64,000 bases of DNA from Ypsolopha sequella (lineage: Eukaryota; Arthropoda; Insecta; Lepidoptera; Ypsolophidae). Numbering within the stretch: position 1 is the first letter of the stretch; each line of letters starts with the position of its first letter. This document shows positions 1 through 14,300 of this stretch, piece after piece. The notes below the pieces were generated by a model. It had not been told where the DNA came from. It saw only the letters and a program-made list of their open reading frames with translations, and made no database searches. The stretch covers positions 18,184,001 to 18,248,000 of the forward strand of contig OW204000.1 in assembly GCA_934047225.1 (NCBI GenBank), given 5' to 3'. A program made the position numbers and the translations under genes.

Positions 1-1619
1 CGACGTCCTTAGTTTTATTACTTAAAATTAAATCGTCACTGAAATAGAAAATTGTTTGCCTGGATATTATTCAACTTTACTCAAATTTGTATTTTTAAGT
101 CTCCGTTTTCAACATTTTTATTCGCCCCCAGTCTTTCGCCCACTTGGTATTTTAGTACGCTATATTCTGTATTTTTGACATCTTAAATTTGAATTTATAT
201 TCGCTCGTTCGTTTAAATACCATCCAAATAAAACTCATTTTGTACTAGTTCCACTGTTATAATGGCAGAATGTTTCTTTCGTTCGCATTAGCTTCATTGC
301 GGAGTTCCGTAATGAAACTACTAAGTGGTGGGAAAGGCTACAACTTGAGATAGTGTCTTTATATAATGAGCGTTTTTCCTTGTGTCAAATTTTGTGTTAA
401 ATAAGATTCCTATACCGATGGCAACTGTCGTATACCTAACCAACAGAATCAAAGACAAAATTTGCACAGATTCCAAACAAACTTAAAACCACCGACTTTG
501 ACATTGATTGCTACGAAACATTTCTATCTATGGTGACATGGACAGCGACATCTGGAGGAAAGCTAAGAACTAAGAAAATATAACCGACGAGAAAGACACT
601 CTGCGTGCTTTGATGCACGTTTAGCTATCAGTATATATTCATGCCCAAAGTAAGGGATGTAATAATCATCGTAATAATAAAAAATATGAAAAAATTACAA
701 TTATAGATCGTAACTGGCCAATTACAGGAAAACTATAGCGATTAAAAAAAAATTTGCACAAACGAGAAATTCAAAAAAAATAATCTAAAAATACAATAAG
801 GGTATCAAATTGTAAGTATTAAAAAGTTGATTGTAAAAATATATACTTTCTGTTTATTTACTGGCACTGGTTTCGAGAAATCTTTAAAAAACCCCAAAAA
901 TTTGTATGACCCCTCCCCCCTCTTATCTCCAAAACTGATGGACCAAAAAATATGAAAAAGATCATGGTAATATGGAAAGATTTGAGAACTATCTTGGTCG
1001 GTTTCTCTATAACTTAGTAAATAACATTCACGCTATCTACTCTCTAAATGCGTATGAAGTTAAAAATAAACTAATACCCTGGCTTAAGTCCCTAAGTTAT
1101 GAGGAAACAGAGAATCTTCTTGTCTCTCGTTTTAAATGCTAAATGTAAATTTACTTGTTGTTTAATATTTTTCATCAAATTTTTGACACACTCTTTATGT
1201 TAAATATATTTTGGGAGGAGCCTAGTTTCCACTACACAAGGAAACTTTCTGTGGGAACTAGAGTTTTAATAATTAAGGTAACTTATTTTGAAATAAAGAA
1301 ATTTTCATTTTCATTTTCATTTTCACTCACCCACACATTCACAAACACACCCTCAAACACACTCCCTCCCTAGTAGTAAATATACGGATCCCAAGACCTT
1401 GGTCGTAGGGCTGGGGAAACACATACACTTACATACACCCTCTTCCTACACACACACTCTCATTCTCATCCATACCCTTCATACAGACCCACCCTCTCAT
1501 ATGCCCTTGATTTTTTGTATTTTTTGTTTTTACTATAAGTTAAGCTGCATGCTCTGTTGTTTTTTTGTATTCTCGTTTATTTTATATTACTTCTAATTTT
1601 TAATGTAATACTCTGTAAG

Positions 1620-1740
1620 GGAAGAGCTTGGCGCCTATAGCACCGGTACATACACCCTTGCAGGCGTCAAGGTAATCCTATTCTGTTATTGTGTAATTTT
1701 TAGATGAATAAAATCATATTCTATTCTATTCTATTCTACG
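1620..1740 (+). repeat. Retroelement 3' tail with (TTCTA)n
   Basis: GAATAAAATCATATTCTATTC ends the unit in a TATTC/TTCTA microsatellite, the pattern of a LINE 3' end. Confidence 0.45.
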
Positions 1741-1797
1741 TAAAGATTACAGGAAAAATAAAGCGGTTGAGAAATTCACGAAAACAAATGACAAAAT

Positions 1798-2050
1798 TAA
1801 ATTTATAATCCACAATACGGAACCCTAAGTACGCGAGTCTGACTCGCACTTGGCCGGTTTTATTTATTTTTCTCACTTTGTTTTGGAAATATTTTAAACA
1901 ATTTCAAATTAATGCTATTTTTGTGCCAAATTTCATGTCTTTATCTTTAGCGGTGCAAAAGTTATGAGGCTGTGACATACGGACGGACGGATGGACAGAC
2001 AGACAACGAATTCTCACCACAAAGATATAGTAATGTTCCCAGCGTTAATA
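1798..2050 (+). repeat. Interspersed repeat of the CGGACAGAC / GGAACCCTAA type
   Basis: It has ACGGAACCCTAAG, GACTCGCACTTGGCCGG, then CAAATTTCATGTCTTTATC and GACGGACGGATGGACAGAC. Related copies lie at 19375-19530, 32535-32750 (minus), 41790-42095, 49700-50440 and 60795-60900. The class is not known to me with certainty. Confidence 0.6.
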
Positions 2051-2161
2051 TAATTTACAGAAACACGATTTAAGTACGAAACCATCAGAGCGTGGATGGA
2101 ATTCGCACTCTCCAGGTTTTTTTTTTTTTTTCATTAAGGCAGCAGATTAACTTTGTCGCAG

Positions 2162-2371
2162 GCCATCATGGACGTACAACTGCATACAAGACGAAGGCTG
2201 CTACAGATCGGAATCCCCTCTGCCGACCTTCAACAGCTCAGTACCAGCCACGTACTTCAGGAACATTGACGTTTGCCACATGATCTGCGGACGATTCGGC
2301 TCCTTGTGGCCGAAGCCTACGCTAGCCATCCTCAGCAAGCAGGTTGTGAAAATACATCCCAGTTATCTGAG
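2162..2371 (+). CDS. Gene A exon 2
   Basis: Acceptor AG at 2160-2161, donor GT at 2372-2373. It enters one base into a codon and leaves with two bases (AG of Arg). It encodes the Cys-rich N-terminal segment starting P-S-W-T-Y and ending near LWPKPTLAILSKQVV. It is 3 bases shorter than the gene B counterpart, a whole codon. Confidence 0.9.
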
Positions 2372-5300
2372 GTTAGTAAAACAAGTAGCGCTGCGACGGA
2401 TTAACAAATTTTCTTTTCTCTTCTCATGCTCGTAAAGTTCTTGTTTATGCTTAGGTATAAGCGGCATAAAATTGAATTTTATCTACTTGGGCATAAAGTA
2501 ATTTTCTTCTAAAACGATTGGCAACAGTACAACTTCATAGACAGACTTTTTGAAACTCGATAATGTTCACGCTAGGATTCTATCATATTAGCGACTATGA
2601 CAGAAGCTTCAGATGATGGTTAAGAATGATATTATATACAGTGACTTAAAAGGGAGTTGATATAAAATAAATAAACAGACATGCATGTCTGATTATTTAT
2701 TTAGGTACTTTAGACATGGCTGTATGGGCTAACTGCCATTTGCCTTCCCACTTCTCCGCGGGAAAATTAAAAAAACAGGTGTGGCGGGAAAGAGCTGTTG
2801 TTTTTCTCAATAGGTACATATATTCAGTTGTTAATTTAAATATTACCTACTGAATGTCAAATATGTCAAATATGTCATTTGCTAGCAATATCATTGTTTC
2901 ATTTCCTCGCAATCGAAGTGAAAAGCAGAGTGTATAACTCTGGCATAAAATCCATTTTATCCTCGACTCAATATATGCCCTCGCCGTCGGCTCTGGCATA
3001 TAAACGTCTCGGATAAAATGGATTGTTTTATGCCCTTGTTGTACAATCTACTATTATTATAGCTTTCTGCCGCCCAAGAGCAAAAATTATTTAATTTTTT
3101 CCATTTACAGAATTATATTTTTGGTGACTCCTATCTAAAATCGATTTGTGACTGAAATTTCAAAACATACATGTATGTCAATTGACAGATGGTTAAGTTT
3201 TCCATAGGTTTTTTGACATCTGTCAAAAAATCTTGAAAAAATGTTTCACCTGTCAATTTTGATATCTGTCTAAATATATGGATAAAAATAAATCAACTGT
3301 CAGATTGACATCTGACACATTGATTATGTACTGGCACAAAATTTGTTTAAAAATATAATTAATCTGTTACCAAATTTGTATAAAAAATGTCACAAAATTT
3401 GTATAAAAAATAAATCATCTTCCGTACTTAATAAAGAGCGAAAAAATAATCACATTAGTTCCGTCATGAAACTACAAAATATTATAAACGAAACTATGAC
3501 TCAGATGTAAACTCTGATTTTTCATTCCGTAGAGTTCTGACAGTTCAGGGAAAGGGATGGCGCTGTGCTAGTAAAGGAGAAACGATACAGTTCATCTCGC
3601 TTACTTGCACAGTTCCATCCCTTTCCTTGAACTGTCATAATTCTACGGAATGAAAAATCAGAGTTTAGTTTGGCTACGAGGAAATAATTTTCTGGTGTGG
3701 CAAAATAGTTTGGCCACGAAGAACAATCCTAACTAGCCTTTCGCCTACCAGGGATGACGATTTTGGTGCGCGCGGAAAAATTGCGAAAGTAGATTCCGTG
3801 TGATTTTAAAACAGTTTTTCTACGAATGTGGGATCGATTTTCTCGAATTAAAACATAAACTGTGTTACTACAAAACGGTGTTTAACTTTAGACAGTCTTT
3901 AAATCTGTTGTTGTCGCCTTTTCTTTCATATCGTTAAAAAGTGACAGCAACAGATTTAAACACTGTCTAAAGTTAAACACCGTTTTGTAGTAACACCGAT
4001 AGTGTGTATTCCTTAGATTGTGTCGGCTTTATTTGACAAGATTTAGGCACTCGACTTTATATTGCGTGCACACCATAAACAAAGGTTTTTAAAATAAAAA
4101 TCAGAATAAGAATATTTCTTTCAGAAATAAGTCCGCCTTTGCCTTGTATTTGTCTTAATTCTAATCTGTATTTATCTGTGTTTTTGTGTGCAATAAAGTG
4201 TTTATTATTATTATTATTACTAAAGGTCGAATGATTGATATTGCGAGTGAAAAATAATGCCAAAATAGCCACCCAGAACATGTGATATCACGTATTTATA
4301 ATGTTTATTTAGAAAATCCTTGTCTGCATTGTATACATATAACCAGCCTTTCAAGTTTCTAGGTATATAGGTAGTTTCAGTGATTTTCTGATTAAGTTAT
4401 TGAGTGAGTGATATTTCGTTTTTATATACTTACATAGATAAATGCGTTTGGTACATACGAGTAGTTATTAAAAAAAAAAACTTACAAGATACATTTTACT
4501 TGAGACGCGGTATTGTCAATCCTATTACGGTTAATTCACCACAACTTCTAGGCCAATCAAAATTGACTCTAAAAGGTCTGCCACACGACCTGATTTGGTT
4601 GACTAAACTCGTAAACTCGTAAATTGGGTCGTCTGGAAGGCCGTTGTCAACCTAATAATCTTTTCACGAAAGAAGTCCCCTGTTAACCCTTGAACTTGTC
4701 ATTATTATAAAAGTAAGGGCAGGGTAACCTAAATTCTGGAAAAGGTCCAGGGCTGCTGCAGCGGTAGCTCACAGTTGATGTTTGCCATACACACATTTTT
4801 CGTAAAAAAAAAATCGGATACCCTTATAGGGAAGCAACGATGTCTATCTGTCTGTCAGTCCGCATGGCTGCACATGAACAAGTAGGCCGAACTTCGATGT
4901 ATCATGAAAGAATCCGCTTTTTTATGACGTCACATTTTGAAATTATTTCGAAAATTCGTTTGTTATGTTTAATAAAGCGTATTTTCTAACCAACACAAGA
5001 TAATAGATAATATGTGCATAGTTTTTGCATATATATTATTGCATGTATGTTATATTATAATTATAAATAACTCGCTCAAAAGTCAGTGTAACACATGTTT
5101 CACCGTTCAGTTGATACTCGACATAAATCTAACACTCGCGTCGGATACATATCATTAAAATATACCGTATTTTATTATTAGGAATGCAATAACAATGGTA
5201 ACTAAGTAAATAACAGACGTGCTATATGCCTATTCATGATCTGAGTAAACTACAATAACGAACTACTAACAAAGAAAATAACTACTAAGGTGCTATTTCT

Positions 5301-8300
5301 AAGAATACAAATATAATAAGTATTATAACATTTATACTGTTATGTGTTACATTTATTATGTCTTTCATAAAAGTTTTCTTTGATGCTGTGGTAGCTCAGC
5401 CGGTAGGACGTCTTGAAAAATTACGTGGTCGAGCATACACCTACCTACGAATGAAAGATTTTTGGAACGTATATGCATTATATATTTGACTCTTGCTAAA
5501 GGGTGAAGGGAAACAGGGTGAGGTAAAGCAGCACTCGTAGCATAGATAGTGTTTAATCGCGCGCGGTGCGAGGAGCGTGACACGATGTTTTTCAGGCGCG
5601 CTCCTTGCACTTGTGATTCAACTTGTGGCGTCGCGCGCGATTAAACACTATGCTACAGCATCTGCATTCTCTAAAAATAAGGCTCGATCCCTATTATAGA
5701 TTTTTGAACCCCCCCCCCCCCCCGTAAGTTAACGTAAAACAAAAAGGATGTACAATATTTTATAGTTCAAGTGTCACCTGTTCTAGAAACATCTCTCACT
5801 TGGAAATATGTACCTCTGGACAATTTTCTTACGCCTCAACAAGCCTGTAAAATCTGACATTTTCAGATTCGACCTGGTAGACGCCCCAGTGGAAACCCGG
5901 CAGCTGCTATCAGAAATGACCCAAGTGATCACCAACAACCTCCTTGCTGAGTGTGGTGGGAATGTCACAGAAATGTCCGATAAACCTGTCGTCATCTTCA
6001 TTACGGTTTACACTCCAAGCCTCGTTCTCGACTGGGAGACTAATGAGCAGTACATGCTGGATGTCCAGACTAAAGGTTCTTGTCTTTGTCCAAACCTAGC
6101 ACGGAAGAACAGAAGTTTCATTACGATCTCTCTTTTGATCTCTTTGCTTGTTAGTTCGATCTGATCCAGCTCATCTTCAAAATATTTTTTCTGCCGGGAT
6201 TGTCCATTTCCTGAGCTTCATCATTATTCATCATTATCAACTTACAGATTTTCAGTGCTGGATAAATAGAAGTGTGGTACGTGAAATATGAGCCGTTGTC
6301 TGTGAACTATTAAGGGAGAGTTTCCTCTACTTTTTGCGTGGTCGGTGATCGCAATGCCAAAGGTTCCGTATCGCTATCGACCGTCCGTAGCCATACAGCC
6401 AACAGTTGGATTTATTTTTCTATTTGATATAGTGCACCACTACCAGCCACAGTTTACTTTTAAGATCCAGGATCAAGCTAAACTTCCGTCCTGCACCACC
6501 ATTTTTGTTTTTCAATTGTCTTTTCTGATATAATCAACTGTCGCGCACGAAAAACATCAGTTATTTTGAATTTGCAGCTACATTATGTCATCTATTAAAA
6601 ATCTTTCTGCAAATTTGTTATTCGCAAATTTCATATTAATGTAAAATTAATTTGTTATTAATGTCGAAAATTCTCATGAATTCTGACATTTATAGCTTAA
6701 AAATGCATGTCATTTATGCTATTTTAAGATTTTTAGAGCTGACTTAGAGATTTTTTTTTATCAAGCAAAGTTAATTATAACAAGTTTTCAGATCTACAAA
6801 TGTCTTGAGTATGTCTCATATATATTTTTTAATAAAAACTTCCAACAGTATATAAATAAAAACTTCATTTAGCTATGTATGGACCTTTAAGGAGGCTAGA
6901 TGTTCTGACTTTCCCGTTTCCTGTTCTAGAATTAGAAAGCAAATTTACTTCTTGAACTTTGGTTTGTTTTCAGGGAACGAAATCTTTGTTCATATTGTTG
7001 CTGACACTGTTTACGGAGCTCGACATGCTTTGGAATCCTTTACGCAATTAGTATCAGCCAGTAAACCAGAACAAAATCAACCGCAAAAATGTAGTCTGGT
7101 TCTTGTGTCGGGTGCAAAAATCAGAGACAAGCCAAGTTTCAGGCACAGAGGCCTACTCCTTGATACTGCTAGAAACTTCATTCCCTTGAAGGAAATCAAA
7201 AGGATGATAGATGGGATGGCGTCTTCCAAGATGAACGTTTTTCATTGGCACATTACGGATTCACACAGTTTTCCATTGGAATCCTCACGGGTGCCATATT
7301 TGTCAAGGTGAAACTCATTTTTTATTCTGACTAACTGGGTTAGTAATTTTGATCAAATGTACATATTTAAAAGTCTGTTTTATTGATATTTTTCCTTTAG
7401 ATATGGTGCTTACTCAGCATCGCAAGTGTACACGATGAAAGAGGTTCATGATCTCATTTCGTATGCTCAGATTCGTGGTATTCGTGTCATGATGGAAATT
7501 GATGCTCCAGCACACGCTGGCAACGGATGGCAATGGGGAAAAGTAAGGATCCTCCTGTCACATTTCCTTGAATTTTCTAAAAGGCATATATCTATCGAAA
7601 ATTTGAAAACATTGGTGTGACGTAATATGGTTGATTTTCAGGTCAATGGCTACGGAGATCTAGCAGTATGTGTGAACGCTAAACCTTGGAGAAACCTATG
7701 TATTCAACCTCCTTGCGGACAGTTGAATCCTGCCAATCCCAACATGTACAAAGTCCTTAGAGATCTTTACAGAGACATTGCGGAACTTCTACCAAGACCT
7801 ACTTTATTGCATATGGGAGGAGATGAGGTGACTTTAACTTTTCAATACAATGTTTCCATATTACTTTCGTTGTTTCTTCGCAGATATCTAAAAGATAAGT
7901 CACTGGTACCAAGAATTTTATGGGTTGCAGGTCAATTTTTCTTGTTGGAACTCCAGTAAAGAAATAATCTCTTACATGAATGACAAAGGATTCGACATCA
8001 ACAAGGAAGGTTTTATACAACTATGGGCAGAGTTTCACGCAAAGGCTCTGCAAGCATGGGACGAGGAGTATCGGGCAGCGGGCGGGGACGGACAGCAGCC
8101 AGTGATGCTATGGTCTTCTATGCTCACCCAACCAGAACGAATAGAGAAGTATTTGTATAAGAGACGGTAAGTAAAACTAACTTGGTAGAACTGGCAACCT
8201 TGTTACTTATGTACAACCTTGTATAATCCCCGCAAATGGTTAATTCGTACGCATGTCATTTATTGTCGGTCGCTTAGTACTGTTAGCATCGCTGTTGAGT

Positions 8301-11300
8301 ATATTTTGTTTTTAGTACAAGTTAGTACTAAATAATTTCTTATACAAACATCGTTATGAATTATTTAGACAAAGTCCCAGCGCATTAACAATTTGCTCCA
8401 GGTTGTACGTAGCCAACCTTATTTGTTTTGATGTAGTTTTTTTTCTCCCGTCTTGTTACTCGATACAGTCCTAGTCTACAACTTTTGGAGCATTTTACTT
8501 TTGTATTTACAGATTTTGCAAAAAAGGAACAGTCATCGAGCAAAACGGCAATTTTCATTAAAAAATTGCTCACCCGCCAAACGCAACGGCGGCGCGTTTA
8601 TGGAAATCCTTCCAGTATTCAGCACCCCAGTACATCTGAGCTGCAGGAGCCTTTTAGCAATTGAACGCGCAGTTTGATGGATTAAATGCTACCCTGCTTT
8701 TAGTTCTGTAATGCGGGAGGCATTACAAACGCAGAACTAGCGTTATGGATATGAATTCCTACCGCTACTCAATCCAAAATTTGGCTTATAGGTTTAACAG
8801 AATAACTTCTATGTAAACGAGCGAAGATTAAAGAAATAATAATAATTTGAATTGCATAATAAAGATAATGTAATAAAAACTGATGACAGTGAAATCATAA
8901 AACTTTTAACATTAGGCGAATGAACAAGTTATTAACAACAAAATTGTCGAGCGTTAGGCACATTCTTGCTTGTTTTTAAATAATTAATGCATCTTTTTAG
9001 GAGTTTTCCTGGTAGAGATGCGGTTTTAAAATTGTTTTCGTGACAAAACGGTAACGGAACTAATTTAAATCAAAACAAACAACATAGAGATGCGCATGAT
9101 ATCGCTCCCTCTCTCTTTGCACGTGCCGTTTGCGATCTGAGATCGGGGAGCATAGCGCAGAAATCCCTCCCGCGTATCATATCAAGAGCTTTTATGCTTT
9201 CTAGGGATCTGAGTAGAGGAAGCTTTTTAATTATCAAGTCTTGGTTACTATACCGGAAACAATACCTGAATCGAGATCGTTCGCAACTCTCAATACCGGA
9301 ATGGTTTAAAGTAACTTTCTGTGAATTAATGCTATTAAGCCCTCCCGCAGCTCAGAATTACTGGGGTTCTGAATACTGGAAGGGTTTCCATATACGCAAC
9401 GGCGGCGGCGGCCTCACCTGCTAGACTTGCATATCTACGAATATATTCCTAAAACAAGTCAAAACGCAACGCAGTAGACTACTTTGTTATAGGTCTCTCA
9501 ACTTCATGCTGAGGACGCCTCACACAGGCGAAAAATCGATAAAAGCTGGCATAAACTCAAAAAACATAATTTTACCTAAACAAGCTGTGATTGGTCAGAT
9601 TCTCTTTTAAAAGGATCCTTTTAGTACCTGCTCACGCGCCGAGATGCTATGACTTATACTTTACCGGTTGTCTTAGGCCAAAGTTCAACTTGTTAGACGG
9701 CGGAAGCTTTTTCGTGAATTTATAGTGCATGTTCAAAGTTAAAAATCTAAAGTACTTAGTGAGATTGTTTGTGATATAGTGATGGATTCTATTACAAGAG
9801 GTAATGAAGTTTTATAATTTACCTAGATTTAATTTTGAAATGCATTTGATTTGATATTTAAAGTGTTTTTTATGTTTGTGGTAGAGTTTTTTTTATAAAT
9901 AAAACTTCTCTTGTAATGAAAGTACGATATCTAGCCACGTGATTCCATAAAAAATACCTTTTTGGAAAGCCTATGCTTTGTTTTATCTGAAAAAGTAACA
10001 CTCAAATGCGACCGACTGCGACACTTTAACAAACATTTTGTTTGAAGGACAAAAGACACCACTTCCCAAAATTACTCCTATTGATAAAATATTGATAAAA
10101 TATAGTTTGCATAGACTTAAAACATACCTAATCCTTTTATAATTGTACAGCAAGATATATCAAAATAAGTTAAATATAATTTCAATATGTATTAATCACT
10201 TGCCTTTTGCCCGCGGCTCCGCCCGCGTTTATTAAATTCTGCCCCGTTTGCGGCCCGGGTGTTATTTTATTATCGTCCCCTATAACCTACATGTTAGCCA
10301 GGGTTGCCAAGACCATAATAAAGAAAACCGCATCCAAATCCGGTCTGTGATTTTGGAGATGTGCGCGAACAAACAGACAAACAGAAAAGAATTCTAATAA
10401 TCGCTGATTCTAATAACCCCCTTTCAATTTTCATTACATGTATTGATATTGATAATAATTATTACTATGAATTACAATAACTTTTTTTTTCTTTTTAGGT
10501 TCAAACTATGAAGATATTTTCTTAAATAGAAGGAAAATTACCCGTGGTTCTACATGCCAACTACAATACATAAGATTTTAATTCATGGGTATCTTATAAT
10601 CGATAGTATGGGGATTGCTGTAGGACTTTTAGGCGAAGATACGCAAGAAAGTAGAAACAAAGACGTTAGAAAATACAGAGAGCAATTCTCCAGAAAATTT
10701 TCAAGACCGATGGCACTGGAAGATACATTCCACAGACTTATGGTGTCTTCAGACGCATATAACGGGCTTTAGAAAACTAGTTCCTAAGAAACAAATTTCA
10801 TTTACTCCAATGGAAATAAGCATGTTAGATGAAGATTATGAATAAATATTATAAAAAGAAAGTTTATTTGTTTAATTAAATGCCTATCACTTTGAAAGCA
10901 GTGCGTATTAATGTTAGAAATTAAAAAAAAAAACTTTTTTAATCATAAAAATATCAAGTTTCTGAAATTACGATTAGTATACAGCATGTAGATGGCGCTT
11001 ACTAGCTGTATAGTATATAAATATTATGTTTAAAAATGGTTGTACGGAATCTATAGTGCAAAAGTATTACTCGCACTTGACTCGTACAAAATAATAATTT
11101 ATATACCCTTTATTTCAGAGTCTAACTCGCACTTGACCAGTTTTTATTGGTTCAGTATGTCCCAACTTTATCCACCTGACAATCAATCAAAGAGTTTTGT
11201 AACTATGAGTCATTTACTTTTCATAAATATTAATTTAGGTTTATGCCAGTTTTTATCGATTTTTCGCCTGTGTGCGCCTGCGGGACGCAGACGAAGGCAG

Positions 11301-14300
11301 AGACGAGGCGGTGAATGACGCAGAAGGTGCCAAAGGGTTGCGGGCAGTGTGTGGGGCATGGACACCGCCACCAAGCCACGTGCCAACAGGCATCAGTCGC
11401 TCACTCGCTCTCGACGCGGCAATAGAGGAGCGTTATTATTTTCGACGCACACGTTGCGTTGTGGCGCGGCGGTGCAGCGTTACGGTCTCACAATGAGTAA
11501 ACCAATTAATTGGGTGGGGCGGGGCAAATATATGCATATTTCAGGGAACGTAAAAAAAAATCGCTCGTCTTTGGAATATGTGCAAGATGTTAATTTGACA
11601 AAATTAGTGGCTGTATTAACAGGTAAATCAAAAAGTACTGTAACGAGAATTATAAATCAGGGAAATAAGAAAGAAAGCGGCGCTGTCCACATCTCCAAGA
11701 AAACAATTACTTATTTCCGAAAAAACGAACATATACAATAAATCAAAATAATTAGTGGTTGCCTAATAAATCATAAGTTATATCTCAACAAAATCCTTCC
11801 GTGTGTAGTGTGAGTTATAGCAACGCGCCCGCACCTCATCTCTTCCTTCGTTTCCGCCCCGCAGGCGTCCGTCCTCAGCACGAACTTGGAAACCTATATA
11901 AAATGACGTGAGATTTATGCTGCCTGCTCTCGGTCTATAATAATTGAAATGTTTTCTATGGTTAAACCTTTATTTTAAGGAGTAGGTTTAGCCATGTTTC
12001 TTATTGGGTCACAGTGATAACAAGATAAAAAAGGTCAGGAGCGGCTGTCTTATACGCTTCTTCAACATACATTAAAATTGCTCTCATTCCGCTATTTTTG
12101 GCGTTAGCAGTTGACTGTTGAGGCACCCGGCGGAAAAGTGGCCTAACCCACACAAATTCACAAATGAATTTATGTCGGTTAGTCCACTCTTCCGCTTGGC
12201 ACCTCGATTGAACTGTCTGTAAATAAAATGTTTCCTCTTCCAGATACGTAATCGAAGTTTGGGAAAAGGAAGGCAGCCCACTGCTACTGATTCTACTTCG
12301 TATGGGATACAGAGCTGTTGCTGTACCTAAAGATATCTGGTACATGGATCACGGCTTCTGGGGAGGCACTAAGTATTCTGATTGGAGGCGTATGTATGCC
12401 CACACGCTGCCAAACAAGCAGAACATGTTGGGTGGAGAAGCCGCAATGTGGACAGAACTGGTGGATGCCCAAGGTTTAGGTATGTTATATATTTAATGAG
12501 GTTGCTCACATCATTATTTTTATCAGCCTACAGCAGTCCAAATGCTGAACATGCCAAAGTACGCCACAACGCTCGACCTTCATCTGTTTATTCACCCAAT
12601 CTATACCTGCGACCATTTTTAGGTCATCGTTCTACCTGGCTGGAGGTATTCCCATATAACGCCATCGCCTGCATGATTTTCTATAGAATAAAAAAACTGC
12701 TGCCCGAGGTCTTAAGAACCGGCCATGGGTCGCCACTCGCGCTTCTTGTCCGGCTTCGAGTGACTTGCGCTCTTTCGACGGTGTGCGGGGAGGCGGGTGG
12801 TTGAAACAGTGATCGAGCGCACAGGACGAACCTAGTGTCAAGCGCTTTGAGCGAGCGAGCGCGCTATACATGAAGGTGCCGATGGGTGTTGTGGCAGGGC
12901 AAAGCCCGTCGCAAAAACCGCCTGGTAGCGCAGCAAGAAGCGCCGCCAGAAGCCTAAAGCTGTGGCCCTGGCGGAACATGTGGTTTATACCCCATGCAAG
13001 GTATACGTAAAGCATACCGCCCAGTCAATGTCTCTACGAAAGCACGCCTGTCTTTTTATCGCTAGATAGTATTCGTACATTTTTCAGCTCAAAGAACAGC
13101 GATCGGCAGTTCGCTGGCTCACTATTACAAGGTTCTATGTTAATTTTAATTAAGTTCAGTAATTTTATTAGACTTTGAAATATAATAGATAGCCCTAATG
13201 CTTATGTGGAATTTTATAGGTTATATACAAGGTGAATTTGCGAACATCATCCAAATTCATACTTGAGCCTTGGTAAGTGTTCAGCATCATTAACCAATAA
13301 CGATTATTGTAAAATTCATAAAATGAAATTTCGACTCCCCATAGTGATTCATTCTGGACTGGGAGTGAATTACTATGGGAAGTCGAAATTTCATTATACG
13401 AATTTCACAAAAATTGTTATCGATTCAAGATGCTGATCACTTACCAAGCCTCCAATATGAATTTGGATGATGATCAAAAAGTCACCTTGTATAAGGTCTT
13501 TCAATTTAAATGGAAAGTAATTTAGGAGGTGATTCAGTATCTTTAATACTAATTAAACTATTCCTTATATTTATATCACACAAATATAACATAAATATTA
13601 AAATTATACATTATACATTTACACACATAATTATATCTATATAATATATTAAAATATCTTACACCTAGTATCTTTATTAAACTTGTTTTAATGATTATTG
13701 TTTTCTACATTTAGTTAATTATATAAAGTTATAGAAAGAGCTGAGTCACCTGGTACAAGCATTGCATGCTTAAAAGGTGATTCCAAAAACATTACCATGT
13801 AAATTTAATTTGTGTTACCAATAAAGATATTTTGTTTTGTTTTTTTGTTTTGTTTTGAATACATCATATTCCACTGCAGAACACTCTTTTTGCGCGAAAA
13901 TTTTTTTCACTTTTCAGTACAAAGTGGTCCGATCAGCTGACTCAGTTTGTATGGACAAGTGAAGAAAAAGTTTGCGCAAAAAAATGTGCTTTGCAGTGGA
14001 ATGTGATGTATTAACGATACTGAATCACCTCCTAAATTACTTTCCATTTAAATTGAAAGACCTTATATATAATACTTACAGTAAATTACACTATACAATG
14101 TGTAACAGAAAGGTGTAACCATATTTGAAGAGCTTATTCAGTCAATGGTATAGAACAACTTTTACTATGAAGACAACCCTGAAATCTCAAAAAAAAAATC
14201 TGCTCTTCCATACATTTCGGCCGAGCGACATTGCATTTTTCTATGAAACAGTAATATTTTCTTTTCGAGATACAAGTTTTGTTCCACAGTAAAAGTTGTT

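Larger units (their letters stand above)
1..2161. other. Upstream flank or intron 1 of gene A
   Basis: AT-rich, with no convincing signal-peptide exon ending in phase 2 before a GT. It contains the retroelement tail at 1620-1740 and a copy of a common repeat at about 1798-2050. Poly-T at 2117-2131 lies shortly before the exon 2 acceptor. Confidence 0.6.
2372..5866. other. Gene A intron 2
   Basis: GT-AG, 3495 bases. It holds MITEs at 3508-3667, 3861-3997 and 5536-5656, a retroelement tail at 4112-4219 and a C14 run near 5709-5722. The remainder is AT-rich without genes. Confidence 0.8.
9502..11890. mobile_element. Decayed DNA transposon in gene A intron 7
   Basis: Left arm 9517-9557 (CACACAGGCGAAAAATCGAT then AAAAGCTGGCATAAA) is inverted at 11238-11278. 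ATGCTGAGGACGCCT near 9507 recurs inverted near 11868-11885. Between the arms are two short protein remnants. The family is uncertain. Confidence 0.55.
8167..12243. other. Gene A intron 7
   Basis: 4077 bases, GT-AG. It contains an inverted-repeat element (8575-9417) and a decayed DNA transposon (9502-11890) with two protein remnants. The last 350 bases hold no gene. Confidence 0.8.

Noticed and set aside
271..330. Possible gene A signal-peptide exon starting ATG at 271 (MFLSFALASLRSSVMKLL)
   Set aside because: The available GT sites leave phase 1 rather than the phase 2 required by exon 2, and nothing else resembles gene B exon 1.
12001..12345. Minus-strand 114-codon frame
   Set aside because: It overlaps the plus-strand exon 8 of gene A and is a shadow.
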